In this document: one piece after another, positions 27,104-40,263 of the stretch
Layout: every line of letters starts with the position of its first letter
How positions within the stretch are numbered: the first letter of the stretch is position 1
Source: Onchocerca lupi
Taxonomy: Eukaryota > Nematoda > Chromadorea > Rhabditida > Onchocercidae
NCBI GenBank assembly: GCA_028564675.1
Contig: JAOVVO010000142.1
Span: forward strand, 62,001-126,000
DNA: 64,000 nucleotides
Reading direction: 5' to 3'
The notes under the pieces: model-generated
What the model was told of the DNA's origin: nothing
The model's input: only the letters and a program-made list of their open reading frames with translations
Database searches by the model: none
Position numbers and translations under genes: made by a program

Positions 27104-29812
27104 ATGGCTTTTAGTGGATATATACCGACATTTAAGGAACGACACTCATTTGGTATTTTTATTTCATATTTGGAACAGTATATTTTTGTTTCTTTTTTGA
27201 TGGAAAATGTGAATCACGTGAGAAGTGATATTACGTGTTGATTTCGTTCATTACAATTTATAAATCTTTAGGTTTTATTTGGTACTTCTAGTTTTAGTTT
27301 ATCTTAATCATTAAATTCTAATCAGCTTCGTTTATAATTTTCCTATTACTATGAGTGTTTGAAGTAATGATTCTTTAGTTTATCGTTCTGTTTTAGCGGA
27401 AAAAATTTATACTCTTACTGCTGCGGATGCAAGAGCTAGTTGGAGCTCTGTTAATCAGCAGCTATGTCATAACTGTCATTGTTCATAAAACGTCGGTCAA
27501 AGATGTAAATGGATAGCTTTAATTTCAGAATATATGAAATATCCAAACGGGGAAAATATTGCAGAGAATCTCTCAGTCTGTACAAATCACTCACAGTTTG
27601 CCACTGAAGTTTCGCCCTCCTTTGGAAGGAAAGATTGGAGAGTAGGAAGTTCTCTTTTTCATGAGCAAGTTGAATAATTTATCATTTGCACTTCGTGGTT
27701 CCTCCATTTTCATCCTCTTCATTTCTGGAAACATTTTTCAGCCAAAAATTTCTGAGAAGTGAGAGATGTTCGGTTATCGAATAATTTCATTCAAATAGAA
27801 GCGGTGGAAGAGGGAGAAGAAAGGAAGGGTAGAGAAAGGAAGGAGAAAAGAAAAGACGAGGACGTTGTACGGGGATGATGCATGAATTTATTCCCTTTTT
27901 TAACTCAACTTTTTTTTAAACCGTTTTTTTCTTTTTCACTGTTATGCGAAGATTTAGCAATTTTCCAGTTTTATTCATTCAAATTTTTCGACAGTTTTCA
28001 ATAGGATGCTGCAATGAAAGCAACTAGATTATGCTACAAACGCATCCTTGCTGCTTTTGTCATGAATGTTACTGAAAATAGAGAAAAACAGTTGGCATTC
28101 AAAATAAAAAGAGTTGGGGGTTTAAGCGACGGTTCCAATTTAATGAGTTAGGGATTTAAGAGACGATTCCAACTTAAATATCTGAGTAATGGCTGTAATC
28201 CCACTAATATTACTGATTAGATATTGTTGTAGAATGAATGATATCAGGTTGTCAATTTGGTGTTTGTTTTTGTCAAATTCATTAGAAGCATCTGTATGTT
28301 ATTAGTTCATGCAATTTGATAACCATTTTTAGAAATAAGTGACTGTTTAAAATATCATGTCATTGCTGTTTTCTTAAAACGTAAAAAACATCTCGGACAG
28401 TCTGTTTTATTTGTGTATAGCAAGTGTGATATTTAGAATGAATCCAGAAAAAAATTCAATCCGGAATTTTATCATCTCAGCACAATAAAATTCATTGATT
28501 TCAAAAAGATTTGAAATAAGGTAAATTGAAGTTTCGACAAAGAATAAATGAATAGCAGATAATGATTTCAATTCCATTTATATCACTTATCGAAGCTTTT
28601 TGGAAAAAAAGCACATGTGAAAAAAGTGTAGAAATATATTTGCCATTGTAATAGGCTTCATATCTTATTAGTAAGTACTAATCGTATTAATACATTAAGA
28701 TTTACCCAAGGAACAATCGTCTAGAAAGATTTGAAGTTTTGCATGAATTTATTTTTTAAACTTCATTGTTATGTTGGACATGTAAAAATTGGGAAAGATG
28801 AGATAATTTCAGTAGTGGATGCTATGCATCCATTTTATTGTACAATACTTTATTTTTCTTTCTAGAAAAGACCATATCTTTTCATCGCTGACTTTTTGAA
28901 ATTCATTTAATAAGCTTGTAGGATAGCAAAAGAAGCTTATGAATCACAATTTATTTATTTCATATCTCTGAATTAATAAGTCACTGTCAAGCAATTTTTT
29001 ATAGTTCCATCACAAAGCAAAGGTCGAATTATTTTTATCGTTTCAGCAGCACGTGCAAAAGATGCATCAGAAGCACGACAGCAGCAACCAAACAAGATTC
29101 CTGTTGTGATTGAACGATTTGAGGGGGAGAAGTACTTGCCACTTTTGGATCGGTGCAAGTTTCTAGTGCCAGATCACATAACAATTGCCGAATTGATGCA
29201 AATTGTGCGAAGGTTTGTTATTGAATTTTGTACGGAAACACAGGTAAACCTTTTCTGTAATCTTTCTTCATTTCTGCTGATGCTTTAAATTTTTCTATCG
29301 AAATTTCATGCATTCTTTAAGAAACAATTTGTAAACAAAAATAATTTGTAACTTAGTCCGTTTTGTATGCATTTGTTGTATGTTGATCTTTTCACTCTGT
29401 GCCAAATCCTCACCGTAGGCGTTTCATACGTTATCTTTATTAGTGTTTGCATATTGTTATGAGAACTGAAGAAAGAACATCCCAGTGTTCTGGAATAATA
29501 TGACGTTAAACTGTGATATGTGAAATATAGAATAGCACTGCTTGTGATTTTTTGTCAAATGCAAGCATCAAGCGTACTTTCCGTCTGTGTTATGAACATT
29601 TTTTTAATTTGAAATTGTGAAGAAATAGAAACTTTTTTAGGCGATTACAACTTCATCCAGACCAAACTTTCTTCCTCTTAGTCAATGAGAAATCGATGGT
29701 GTCAAACAGTATGAACATGTATCAGCTATATCAGCAGGAAGCAGACCAAGATGGTTTTCTCTATATGGTTTATACCAGTCAGCCGGCATTTGGTAGCATT
29801 GAGAGAGCGTAA
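27104..29812 (+). CDS. lgg-2: Autophagy ubiquitin-like modifier, LC3/LGG-2 type
   Basis: Ubiquitin-like protein conjugated to phosphatidylethanolamine on autophagosome membranes. Three exons (27104-27152, 29047-29212, 29641-29812) give 128 residues. The start is the only in-frame ATG after a stop at 27038. MAFSGYIPTFKERHSF resembles the LGG-2 N-terminus, and the QQQPNKIPVVIERFEGE, LPLLDRCKFLVPDHIT and FFLLVNEKSM blocks are diagnostic of the LC3 branch, not GABARAP/LGG-1. The conjugation glycine is Gly123 in QPAFG and is followed by five residues (SIERA), so ATG4 cleavage should be needed before lipidation. The first intron is long (1.9 kb). AATAAA lies at 29924-29929, 112 bases after the stop. 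Assignment to LGG-2 is by sequence likeness. Confidence 0.93.
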
Positions 29813-31695
29813 ACATCTACGCGTTCCTTACCTCTTCAGAATTTTTGAATTTTCTTCCATTTCATTTCGTTTTGATACTCAACAAAACTCATTACGTTCG
29901 TGACGCAAAACTTAGTCCCACATAATAAACATTAAAGAAAAATGTTATTGTCACAACATCTTGAATATTGCTTTTTTATTCTATCCATGCTTTTATTATC
30001 ATCTTTTGTAATATAATTTCCCTTTTTCTATATCGCAAAATTTGGTTTGTTCTTGCTTCATTACCGCTTTGATGATATTGTTTGCATTAATTCAAAAATT
30101 AAACAATCGCTGTATAAAATTATCGTTTTTCCTCTTTCATAATGTGTTCTAGACATTATCAGCAGACCAGGAAGAAGTTTTTCGGTTCTGGAACGAATTA
30201 TTACTCGGTCTTCGGACTTTTTGGAAACAGTCATTAAATGCTTCATAGAAAAATTTCTGAGCGCGGGTTCATTATCTCAGGAGAGAAAATCCAAAGTAAT
30301 ATTAAAGTCACCGGTAATCATGATAGTAGGTTTGAATGATACTTGACTTAACAGTTATTTATAATGCTTTTCACTTCTACAAAACCTGAGAACTTTGGAT
30401 GGATCCTCTGAAGATAATTGTAAGATACAAGGCAGGAAGTAATACGGATGGTTTCGGATTTATAACTTTGGAATGAGAATATATAAAATGATGCGAAAGG
30501 AGGAGAAAGGCAAAAGATAATATGAAAATTCGAAGTAACGGGATTGGATAGCCTCCTATATCACACAAACTGATAAAGGACTTGAGCAGAACCATGAAAT
30601 TTATTCGATTCGTCTGGTAATTAGTTGCTTCTATATTCAGTTAATTATTTCTTGACATAATATCAGCTGTTGAGAGTTATCAGATCTCCCGAAAATGGCA
30701 CATGCATTATTGAAACAGTATTTGATTCGAATTTCTCACACACTGTCCACTCATCTGATGACGCTTCCAATTGATCTACTCATTATTTGTCACACACTTT
30801 TATTAACAAACAGTAATCTTGAAGAACAAAAATATTTCACAATATTGATTTTTGCGCTAAATTCGTCAAAAATCTGCTACATGTGTAGATGCTTTCAACA
30901 TTATTAAGTGTTCGTTATCGTATAGTTTTCTCGGTATTCTGTACTATCTCGTTATGATTTTAAATCGAACTACATGTAATTAAATCATTTTAAACAATTT
31001 GAAGATGAAATTTATCTTCTAATCGTTTGGGTCTGACGCTGGGATAAATGGTATATTACAACGAGGATAATTTTATCATATTTTGAAAGTAGTTGAAGTT
31101 GTTTCTTGTGCTGCTGCATGATTTTTCGTGTGTGGTCCACTTCAAAAAAAAATTCATTAATTTGACGAAAGGACTTTTTGTAGAGGGAGACAATTGTTTG
31201 GCCAACAATTCAGTTAACGGTTCAAGTAACCTAAGATTCTTGAAAATGAAATTAGTAATAGTAGTTGTTGGTGATGATATAGCAGCAGTAATAGTACAGA
31301 GAATGGTCATTGGTGACTAGTTTTGACAGCAAATCATCCAGTAGAGAGCTGGTTTGTGTTTATTTGTCTGTTTGGTGAAAAAGGATAGAAATGACCAAAG
31401 GAACAATCAGTTCAATCTGTTATACATTGTCCATCGAGAAGAGCCAACTTTCTCTATCAATTGCTCACTCCTTCCCTCCCTCTATTCCTTCCAATCCAAA
31501 ATACGGATCTCACGGTAAACTGTATTCAAATCATCATCAATTCTCTTTTAATTCACATCTTATTATTTATTTAAAAATTCTTATCGACAAAACGTCTGAT
31601 CGTCATAGAGAAAAAAAAAAAAAAAAAAGAAAATTGTTGGTGAAACTTCCAATCAGTAGCTTATCGGTACTGCTGTTATTGGTTAACGATTTATC
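29813..31695. other. Intergenic region between lgg-2 and the astacin gene
   Basis: Contains the lgg-2 3' UTR and poly(A) signal, a decayed LINE endonuclease fragment on the minus strand (30,061-30,340), and unassigned open frames (30695-30907, 31093-31320, 31391-31702). I could not connect these to a protein family or to plausible splice sites. The astacin promoter should lie at the right end. Confidence 0.4.
30061..30340 (-). mobile_element. Decayed non-LTR retrotransposon (LINE) endonuclease fragment
   Basis: On the minus strand the translation contains IMITGDFNITLDFLS, starting near 30,325. The GDFN core is the signature of the apurinic-like endonuclease of LINE elements. A stop follows, then about 60 codons (30,240 down to 30,061) without recognisable catalytic residues. 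No reverse transcriptase was found next to it. The fragment is short and broken, so the clade (RTE, CR1 or other) cannot be given. Confidence 0.45.
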
Positions 31696-34600
31696 ATGCT
31701 GAGCATATTCCTCTCTATCTTCCTATTTTATCAATTATTCAATCAATGCATCACAGTATCAATGTTAACGAGTAATGTTATGAGAAATTACTTTGAGGCT
31801 GACCGACAGAAAGTATTATTTGATGGTATGAGAATTTAGAAATTTAAAATTAAAATAAAAAAATTCAAGATTAAATCAAAAAATCCCGTATTTAAATATT
31901 ACCATTTTAACTGAGAAAGATCTCATACAGAACAGTCGATATAGTAATTCATTCTAAAATTGACCGGAATTAAAATATATGAATGAAAAAGTCTGAACAT
32001 GATTAAAAAATTTCGAAAATTTTCGTGAATCACTTCTTACAGTACTGCTAGTTTCAATAAATCCTTGTTTTGATTGGAAATGGAATTTTATTTCCTTTTA
32101 CTCATCATTCATAATAATCCTATTATATTTTGCATTAAAAATAGTAAAACTTCAGATTTGGGACAAAAATATCTACAACCACAGGATTTCACTCTCGCTC
32201 AGATCACTCCAGGTAGTCTTTCCTATTAGAATGAATTTTTGAAACTTGAATTACTTATTATTTATTTTGAGTTATTCTCTAATTCTTCGTGCATCTAAAT
32301 TCTCCGTATTGCTTTCATTTACTTTTATCAGATAGGATCAAATCGATTGTAGTGTATATTGATCTTACGTTTATTTAATACTAGCTGAAGCCGACCGCGC
32401 GAAACGCGGCCTGCTTCAGCTAGTTTGAAAGTTCTTAAACACGTGCCTATTCGACTGCAATGTTGTACCAAAATTTCAAATCAATCGGTAAGAACGTGAA
32501 GCGCTGATGTAAAAGAAAATGCAGAAAGTAGGCGTGGCCAAAAAATTCAGTCCACTCACTTATTTTTACCTGTTACAGGTGTGACAGGTAAAAAAAAAAA
32601 GTAGGTATATCTACATAAAAACATACGCCTATTTGAATGCAACGTTGTATCAGAATTTCAAAGAAATCGGCGAAGAACTTGCAACGTTGTGTTAAAAGTA
32701 ACAATGAACATTTACATTTTTATTAATGTAATCAATGATTCAGTCCTGTAATTTCCTTGAAACTTTTCATCAGTGTCACGCATGACATATTTGCAACATC
32801 TTTTAAACGCATGACTTATTATAATTTCGCTCAGTTATTCTTTTAGGATTGTTCTTCCAAGAAATTTTTGCAATTTGATATCTACTGTAGCTTTGACATA
32901 TTCTTCACGTAATTTTATAGTTAGAAAAACATATTCATAATTTCTCATTCGCATTTATAATCTTAGTCTTATAGAAAGTAACGCAGTTCGGAATTCCCAT
33001 TACTTCTTAGATTTTTCTATTTAGAATTTTACCGACATGTTTTCATATCAATAAAATAGATCATCAAGTAAATTTAAGACTTAAAAGAAAGATACATGAG
33101 ATCTTCTGCATTTTCTCTCCTTTAGGCCATTACATTTGTACTTTCGGGTAAGGTGGACTAGTAAATATTCCTCGTTTTTTCATCGTACTGCATGACGGAC
33201 AATTTTCTTGAAGTAGTAATGTTTGATTTATCTAATCCAAACATTCATCCGAACCACTTTTTCATAACTACAAGTTTGTTTCTATAAATTAAAATTCACT
33301 GCTATTTCATTTTGGCTCACTAAATACAAGAATATCGTTTCATCTATTATGTATCTAGTGTGAAATAGTTTCATAAGCATTAGTAAGACAATAGAATTAA
33401 CAATATAATTATCCACAAACCAGTTTATTTTTTTATTTTTTTGTAAATTTAAATAAATTAAAAAAAAATTCCAGTGGAAAGGATCAGTGAAGAGCGACTA
33501 AGTTCCATTATCAATTCTGAACTCTTTGAGGGTGACATCGAAGGTATCGACAGCCTAACAACATTGTCGACGTTGATTTTAAGAGATGAACCGCTGGATC
33601 CATATGATTATCTATTTAAAATTCCTGTATGTTTCTTTCGTTCGACAAATATTTAATAATGAAATTCTATTTGAACTTTTAAACATCAATTATTTTTGCA
33701 GTATCATAGCGCATTAAACTTAGCAACATACAAGGATAAGCTATGGCCAAATGGACGAGTGCCATATTTGTTAGAAGAAGGAATGTCTAAAACGTTAGTT
33801 TCTCTTTTTTTTTTTTTTGCTTCACATTTTGAAATTTAAAATTTTAGGTTACATAGAAAATTATGCAAATGCAATTTAGACATTATCAATCTTTTTTATG
33901 GTATAGTTTGGAACCATTCAAAAATTCTAAAGAATGTATTGAAAGCATTTCTTCTTTGCTATAACCAGAAAATCTTCATTTTTATCGAACTTCTTCGCTT
34001 ATAGAACATTTTGTAAAATGAAGGAATAAAATTATATTTGTAGTCAAAGAGTAGCGATTGCGCAAGCATTCGATGAATATAAAGATAAGACTTGCATAAA
34101 ATTTGTACCAAAAACTAAGAATGATGTCGATTATATCTATATCAAAAGGAATACAGCCTTCGGGTTAGTTGAGTTTATCACTTTGATCAAATATCATTTG
34201 ATTATGTATTTTTTCTTTTTTTGTTCTCTTGTTCATTTTATTGTTTGTTAATTTTATTTGGAATATGAGTATATCTTTGGAAGTATATTCTTTCAGGCAT
34301 TTGATTAATACTTAAAGGAAATTTCCGATATCTCTCATCTACATTAGTATCAGTTCTTTTTAAATCTTTTTTAATTTTCTCAATTAAATTGGTGTAAAAA
34401 TTAATTCAGTTGCTCGTCATATGTTGGACGAGCTGGCGGCAATCAGACGGTATCGTTAGAAGTTAATAAATGTTTTGCAAAAGGAATCATTGCACATGAG
34501 TTGATGCATACGATTGGATTTTTCCACGAGCATTCACGTACCGATCGCGATCAATATATTGATATTATCGAGGAAAATATTCGACCCGGTACTCGGTACA

Positions 34601-36595
34601 CTTAAACTTGAGTCTCGCTCTCTCGCCCTCTCTCTCTTCCTCTCTCTCTCCAAATAACTTAATCTGTTTAGTTTAACTGGATGATAATGAAATCAATAAA
34701 GGCAAAGATATTTAAAACCTCGTAAAATTTTTTCTAGATTAAAAATAATCAAAAGAAAAATTCACAGCTTTTTCCCAGCATGACTTTCCTAATTGTCCAA
34801 GCTTATCTTTTGAAAATATCGATAAAAATATAGTTTTAATCCTCAATAATTTTAGGAATGCTAAGAAATTTTGAAAAATATCCACGAAAAGTTATTGATT
34901 CTTTGGGCATGCCTTATGACTATGATTCAATCATGCACTATCACAGACTTGCGTTTTCCAAGAATGGCCAGTCAACAATTTTACCTAAAGTTGGTAATTT
35001 ATTTTTTCATGGTCGACAACTTATTACAATTTGAAGGTAATAACAGCTAGCCAAATAGGAGATAATTCGAGAAATTTCAAAACAGCTGAAAAAACGCTAT
35101 GATTTATTAACAGGTTAAGGTAAGATTTTCAGAAGTACGGACAGTAGCAGGTGAAATTAAAGGGAAAAGTTCATTGGTTGGCTAAATAATTATAACACTA
35201 AGATACAATAATGTTATCAGCGAAAAGAGTCAAATCGGATGAACCAACAGTGCTATTTTATATCCCTTTCAAAATCTTCTCTAAAGATTTTTTATTTCTG
35301 AAAAAATAAACAAATAAATAAATAAATGATCCTAAAAATTAAATTCTGATTAAATCTTGCACACTTTACTTGGATTTACACCGAGCAATGCATGCTAGAA
35401 TTTAGGATCGAAGTATGAAAATTGGACAGCGATATAAGCTGAGCGTTATCGATGTCAAAAAAATAAACAAACTTTATAAGTGCCATCAGCCAACTACGTC
35501 ATCGCCGCCATTAAAAACAACAACAACAACACCAACAACAACAGCAACTACCGCTGCTGAAAGAATCATCACATTCACCACGTCGACCAATTGTAGCACA
35601 GGTAATAAATCGGAAAATACGACAACACCACGTCCGATTCGCACACTTCAGACCAGAAGACCTTCAATATCCGGAAAACTTCGAACTATTATTACTACCG
35701 TAAAAGCAAAAACCATGATAATTACAGGTATTTAATTTTGAAACAATACCAATAGATTGAAAGGATCTCAAATTTTCAAAAATCCAATTCTGTATTTTCA
35801 TTTATAGTATGTATTTTCTCAAATATCATATAAAATTTGATGGATTTAAATCTTCTTAAATGTTTAATGTGATAATAAATTAATGGAATAATTAGTAATT
35901 GTAATAATGAAAGAGTGCCACTATCATCTAACTTTTTCGTGTCGATTCCATCAAAGTCCAATTAACGAAAGTGAAACTTTCACTGTCACCACAAATAACT
36001 TTTTCCATCGTTTTTTCCAAGTTTTTGTCCTTCTTCTCTCAAAGCTGATTGATAAGAAACATTGCTTCATCTCTTCAAGTATTGATTACTAAAATTTTTA
36101 ATTATTGTCCTCTTTTGAATTGCAGTTTGCGAGGATCTAAATGCACACTGTGAGATGTGGCAACAACTTGGTCACTGTCAGCATTCGCCGAAATATATGA
36201 GTCATTATTGCAAAAAAGCATGCGGAATATGTCCACCAAAAACAAGTTAGTATTTAAGTTATTTAAATTTTAAATTTTAGGCGCAGAAACGACAAAAAAG
36301 CAGCATCAATCAAACGATATTATAACATTTCCTGATAGAATTCAAATGCGCTTTTTTAAGTCAAATCTTTTTTCAAGATATGAAAGAAGTAATGCTTAAC
36401 AATTATATAGATGAAATTTTAGATAAAGAGAAAATAGATCGGAAAACAGAATCACGATGTTTGGATAAGAATTTATTCTGCAGTTATTGGGCAAGCATCG
36501 GGGAGTGCAATACGGGAAGTAAATTTATGATGATATTCTGCAAACAATCTTGTAATTTGTGTGGCAATAAATTAGGAATTGCTGTCTACGAATAA
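31696..36595 (+). CDS. Astacin-family zinc metalloprotease (NAS) with two C-terminal ShK domains
   Basis: Secreted protease. Ten exons: 31696-31825, 32156-32212, 33475-33626, 33702-33793, 34044-34163, 34410-34588, 34856-34989, 35406-35727, 36126-36245, 36378-36595; 507 residues. Order: signal peptide (MLSIFLSIFLFYQLFNQC), propeptide to about residue 115, catalytic domain from WPNGRVPYLLE. The zinc site reads HELMHTIGFFHEHSRTDRD (His213, Glu214, His217, His223), with a Met-turn SIMHY. A Thr/Ser-rich, probably O-glycosylated linker follows, then two ShK domains of identical spacing (C6C8C10C3C2C), each on its own exon. This layout matches nematode NAS proteins such as the C. elegans NAS-12 to NAS-15 group. 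The exon 7 donor was set at 34989 because it alone keeps the MKIGQRYKLS block in frame. AATAAA lies at 36785-36790. Roles in cuticle, moulting or host tissue are inference. Confidence 0.92.
32380..32698. repeat. Palindrome-headed repeat unit with two diverged 75-bp modules
   Basis: Inside intron 2 of the astacin gene. It opens with a perfect 12-bp inverted repeat (32380-32391 with 32413-32424) enclosing a GC-rich inner stem (CCGCG at 32395, CGCGG at 32405). Two related modules follow, about 32441-32515 and 32622-32698. Both carry an AATTTCAAA..AATCGG core and end GTAAAAG/TTAAAAG. Similar heads followed by this kind of core are known from dispersed invertebrate repeats, so it is probably a non-autonomous element. 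The element class is not settled. Confidence 0.7.
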
Positions 36596-39500
36596 ATGGA
36601 AGTCCAACAATCCGAATTAGCTTCTGCAGCCTTTCTATTAATTACAACCTGTGTGATACTTCCTAAAACGGGTCCGTCGGATGCATTTGTAAAATTTACA
36701 ATCGCACCTTGCACCTTCTCAAAAGAATTATTACTGTACTCATATACACATATTCATAATGATAACTTATTAAATTCTACAAAAAATAAACAATTTTTCT
36801 CATTTTATGATGCAGAAACAAAATGATACATCGTTCTGATGATTTTCGGGATCATCATAGTTCATCATTCCTGTAACCCTCTCGGAAGATAAGTTCCGAT
36901 ATCAGTTGTCCTAGTTTATGTCTCTCCTGAAACTTTTTGGAAGTAGTCTTGATATCAGTTGCAGCATGACGCATCGTTTTGGTCATCTGGAGAGATTATC
37001 GTTTACTCTATCCAATCAACAAAAAATGGTCTGATTTCGGCTTGTTTGAAATTTCCAAAATTATAAATGTTCTGTTTTGAAATACGGAAAAAGAAATCTT
37101 GCCAATCATGAACATTCAAAATCCTGAAGATCGAATTAAGAAAACCTAAAATCATGAAAATTCAAACACTTCCCTACTAGCGAATTTGAACGTGGAGAAA
37201 GAGAGGTTGCGAGCGAGTACATACGAGATGTACGATTTTGCACGTAGTCATACGATTTCGCACGCAGTATAAAGTGAGGTAGTCAAGTGATGCTCATTTA
37301 GGGTTACTAAGATTCTGAGGTCGGCTGTCTTGGGATGATTTAGCGCATCATTAAGCAGGATGGAGGAGAGTTTACGAAATAGTGTGGCATGCAAGAGAGG
37401 CATAGGTTGAGAAAATTTGACAGAGGATAGCGTGTTGGAACAATTCTGGCTATAATTTAATAAATTTCAAGCATGAAAATATAAGCTACATGTTATTTCA
37501 CTATTTAAGCATGCCAATTGTACCAAAAATCGTGGAGTTTTTGCGATATTTCTTCTAATCGTAAGATTTTGCTTGTCGTCAATTTGTTTATTTTTTGTTA
37601 TTTAAAGCTGAGGAAGAGTTGAAGGAGTAATCCGCCAGGCTTGTTTTTTTATTGCCTACAGCTCAGTTATCTCTTATCATACTGTTATCATCGGTCTTAT
37701 AGCCGAGGTGATTATCTTATCATTGCCGCTCGCATGATATGAAACGATGACATGGGAGAGTGAGATGAAAATTAATTTTGAGCAAAATTTGGATTGAAGT
37801 GTAAAGTTCGAGTTGATGATGCACATGGACACGTTTCAACATCAAAATTGCTGGCAGATGTCATCAATTCATGCAATATAGCAGCGCTATAAAACGTTAC
37901 AAAACGTTGAAACAGAAAATTTAGTTTTTGTAAAGCAAGATTAAGACATAAAAAAAGAAACTGAAAAACGTTACCTTCAGGATGTACACAAACGAAATAC
38001 TAGATAAGCATTGCGTATTAATATGCAATGTTAATGTTTACATCATATTATATAGCGTTACAGGTAAAGTGATATCTCAACTGGCAGTTATCGGACTTAT
38101 CTTTCAGTGTTGCTAGAATTATTTTTATTATTATAGTAATTTGACAAATTGCTACTTTTAGGAGTTAAACAAATTTGGATTGAGCCTTATCGAAATTGTG
38201 TATATTCTCACAAGAAGTTAACAATGAGCTCAAATTCTATTATTCCGTAATTTTCCATTGAAATTTGTATATTATTTATAAAAACAATCATTGATGTGAT
38301 GTCAAAATAATGATGCCCTATTTACACGTATTATCAAAAAAAAAAAAAGACTTCAAAGCATTTTCACAACTATATTCCTTTTCCTGGGATGATATCAAGA
38401 TATTTTTATCCTTTATGAATTATGAAATTGGGCGCGTGTAAATTCATATTATTATCATCGTTATTTTTTGTCATCATCATGAAATCATTAAGAAACATGG
38501 ACGAAAAATTATGCATAAATACATTTTTATTTATATTTATATATTTGCATATTACTTGAGATTAGTATTAATGCCATGTAAAATTAAAATGTGTTCATTT
38601 CAGAAGCATTGACAGTAGTGTCTCGTCCATGATAGATTGGAAGTTGAACAATGCCGTAATATCGTTGAAGCCAACTTGCATGTGTGAAAATCAAAAGTTA
38701 GTTTTATTCTGATCAACTGGATTAAACTAGAAGCTTGGAAGTGATAGCTGAGCAAATCATGCGTTCATATGCATTATCGATGGAAGTGTAACTGAAATGA
38801 TTTCTTATGCTGGAAGAAGGTGGCTGTCCAGTTATTCATTCATTTAGAAGGCTTTATCTCCTAAATACACACTGTCTATCGATCAGTTCAAGTAGATTCT
38901 TGATAATTACTAGCGATTGAATCATTTAATACGCCTGCTAGTTAGGCTACTAACATTTTGAAACACTGACTTTTATCTGGCCAATATACGGCAATATTCA
39001 CTTTATTTGTCCGATATGTCCAGTGAAATTTTCTGCAACATTTCGGTACTTCGGCTATTATCGAAATTGAATTTCGCGGATTTATTCTTAAATTAACACA
39101 TGAATTCTTGAAAATTCTTCTTTTTGCTTTCTTTTTAAACAGTCTTTTATTCCTATTGTAAGGACAATATCTGGTACTGGCTGACTTCGACTACAAAATA
39201 ACTGAGTTGATTCAGTTTTTTTCGCAGTCGCCTTCAAATTAGTGATTTATTATTATCAGTTACTGTCATTAAATCAATTCCATGATCTGATTAGTTTCCA
39301 AATGAAATATTTTGCCACTCGAAATTCATTATTTCGGATCGCTGATTCGTGCCGTCCCCGAAATCTATTGACTGGAATATAAAATAAGCTCCGACTGTTT
39401 ATTTTACTGTAATCTTTTTCTGGCTTCAGCTTGATTTATTTCCTAATAATGGTTTTTTATCAGGTGAGATTTTATCATAAATGATGAAATTATTTTGCTT

Positions 39501-40263
39501 GAGCTAATAATCACTGTCGCATAATTTTAAAGGGAGCGAAAGTCTATAAAAGTCGTGGTGTAAAACAAAAATGTTCATTGAGATATGAACAAGTCTAATC
39601 CGCTTACGGGATCAATTTTTACGAAAATTAGATCGGATAAGTAATTAGATAAAGCAAGCAATCATAAATCAAAGGAATTAGTTCCTGTATTAACTCATGT
39701 CGACTATAGCAGTGTTACTATCTAATTTAATAAAAATTCAAAAATATTCAAATAATAATATCAATTCTGGTTTGAAAATGTGTTTGTGTAGTTAGCTGGA
39801 CAAGAGAAGTTATGATTTGGTCATGATTTAGCATACCTTTCACTAAAGATGTACACCTGAGTGGAGTTCATTGGAAGCAACTTTTAAAAATTTGCTTGTA
39901 AAAGTTATTTAGTTACTTGAGAACTTCAAAAAATCAATAACTACTCATTGCCCTTCTGAAGTACCGGATAATTTGAATTAGATCGCATTGAAGGACGAAG
40001 GAACATTTCTTAATAACTTTCACGCAACCTTGGCAAAAAACCTTCATTCTAACAATTAGGTCAGTGGATCGAAATCATCAATAGTCTAATTCGCAGGTGA
40101 ATTAAATGAACTTATTAGACGGCAAGTATCAGTAAATTTCGCAAGTAATCCCTGCACAATAATACTTGCATTCATTAGCGTTATCCCCAAAAATGTGTTG
40201 CACTGATGGACTGAATTTATTTATCCGCAAAATAATGTATGTTTAATTGATAACGGAAGAAGC
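36596..40263. other. Gene-poor stretch between the astacin and PIN genes
   Basis: Starts with the astacin 3' UTR; an in-frame ATG directly after its stop (36596) opens 76 codons but looks like UTR. A 20-base tandem duplication lies at 37229-37268. From about 39,780 to 40,260 several short, frame-shifting + strand stretches look faintly protein-like, suggesting an old element, but no family was recognised. No exon on either strand is supported. Confidence 0.4.
37229..37268. repeat. Two-copy 20-bp tandem repeat
   Basis: Units at 37229-37248 and 37249-37268 share the frame TACGATTT.GCACG.AGT with few differences. A partial copy of the first bases lies just upstream. Function unknown. Confidence 0.6.

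Noticed and set aside
36596..36826. 76-codon frame starting right after the astacin stop
   Set aside because: Lies in the 3' UTR before the AATAAA at 36785; no family resemblance or splice context.
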